Source: an uncultured Lachnospiraceae bacterium (lineage in GTDB: Bacteria; Bacillota; Clostridia; Lachnospirales; Lachnospiraceae). From it: a stretch of 5,270 nt of DNA. The notes under the pieces are model-generated. The model worked only from the letters and a program-made list of their open reading frames with translations. It did no database searches and had not been told where the DNA came from. Shown here in pieces: positions 5,145-5,270 of the stretch; position 1 is the first letter of the stretch; each line of letters opens with the position of its first letter. The stretch lies in the NCBI GenBank assembly GCA_902803745.1, contig CADCRB010000305.1:1-5270 (forward strand). Direction: 5' to 3'. Position numbers and translations under genes: made by a program.

Positions 5145-5270
5145 ATGGACAACGAACTTATGAACAATGAATTTTTCAAAAAACTTCCGGAGGATGTGAA
5201 GGAAAAACTCAAGAACTGCAAAAGTGAAGAGGAAGCCATGGACATCCTGAAGGAGAACATGATAGAGATA
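5145..5270 (+). CDS. RiPP precursor peptide 4 (leader only; 3' end outside window)
   Basis: ATG 5145 lies behind the strongest ribosome site in the window (AAAGGAGGAG, 5131-5140). The 42 visible residues equal the first 42 of precursor 3 except Asp for Asn at position 17. The GG site and core lie past the right edge. It is probably read from the precursor 2-3 transcript, since only a -10-like TATAAT without a partner box precedes it. Confidence 0.87.
   Translation, partial: MDNELMNNEFFKKLPEDVKEKLKNCKSEEEAMDILKENMIEI

Larger units (their letters stand above)
4906..5270 (+). repeat. Near-identical direct repeat of leader-coding DNA (precursors 3 and 4)
   Basis: The starts at 4906 and 5145 are 239 bases apart and the following 126 bases agree except at two positions. 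The same leader DNA recurs at 216-374, where a 37-base block (285-321) is identical to 4975-5011 and to precursor 4. Precursor 2 carries a more diverged copy (4631-4789). The leader is thus conserved at DNA level while the cores differ, which fits recent duplication or gene conversion and offers sites for further recombination. Confidence 0.85.

Overview
This window looks like part of a ribosomally synthesised, post-translationally modified peptide (RiPP) locus from an anaerobic low-to-moderate-GC Firmicute. A Clostridia / Lachnospiraceae-like gut or rumen bacterium is my best guess. The grounds are the strong GGAGG-type ribosome sites, AT-rich intergenic DNA, a radical SAM/SPASM enzyme, double-glycine leader peptides and a class B sortase domain. 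The taxonomy is inference from style, not from a marker gene. All supported genes are on the + strand.

Layout. Bases 1-183 are the 3' end of a radical SAM/SPASM gene that enters from the left. It is followed by precursor peptide 1 (216-503), whose promoter lies inside the end of the radical SAM gene. Next come a TylF/macrocin-type O-methyltransferase with an extra N-terminal domain (602-1657), a probable terminator, and a second, complete radical SAM/SPASM enzyme (1842-3368, TTG start). This enzyme is a close paralogue of the first. Nine bases after its stop begins an unusual two-domain protein (3378-4550): a VanY/M15-type D,D-carboxypeptidase domain joined to a class B sortase domain, with no signal peptide or membrane anchor. 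A good sigma-A-type promoter then precedes three more precursor genes in a row (4631-4828, 4906-5103 and 5145 to beyond the right edge).

The four precursors share an almost invariant 53-residue leader ending in (S/A)GG. What follows differs completely: 42 residues in copy 1, and 12 residues each in copies 2 and 3. This is the usual logic of RiPP systems in which common enzymes, recruited by a shared leader, act on hypervariable cores. The likely workflow is modification of the cores by the radical SAM enzymes, possibly with the methyltransferase, then cleavage after GG by a C39-type peptidase/ABC transporter that is not in this window. The role of the VanY-sortase fusion is unknown. It appears cytosolic, and both domains lack a residue normally needed for catalysis, which makes it the most novel element here.

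The locus also carries scars of rearrangement. A short copy of the radical SAM 5' end lies after precursor 1, and a short copy of the radical SAM 3' end lies between precursors 3 and 4, where it supplies the stop codon of precursor 3. Both suggest repeated shuffling of a [radical SAM gene - precursor] unit. There is no gene-free stretch longer than about 190 bases, and I see no tRNA, rRNA, CRISPR array or transposase.
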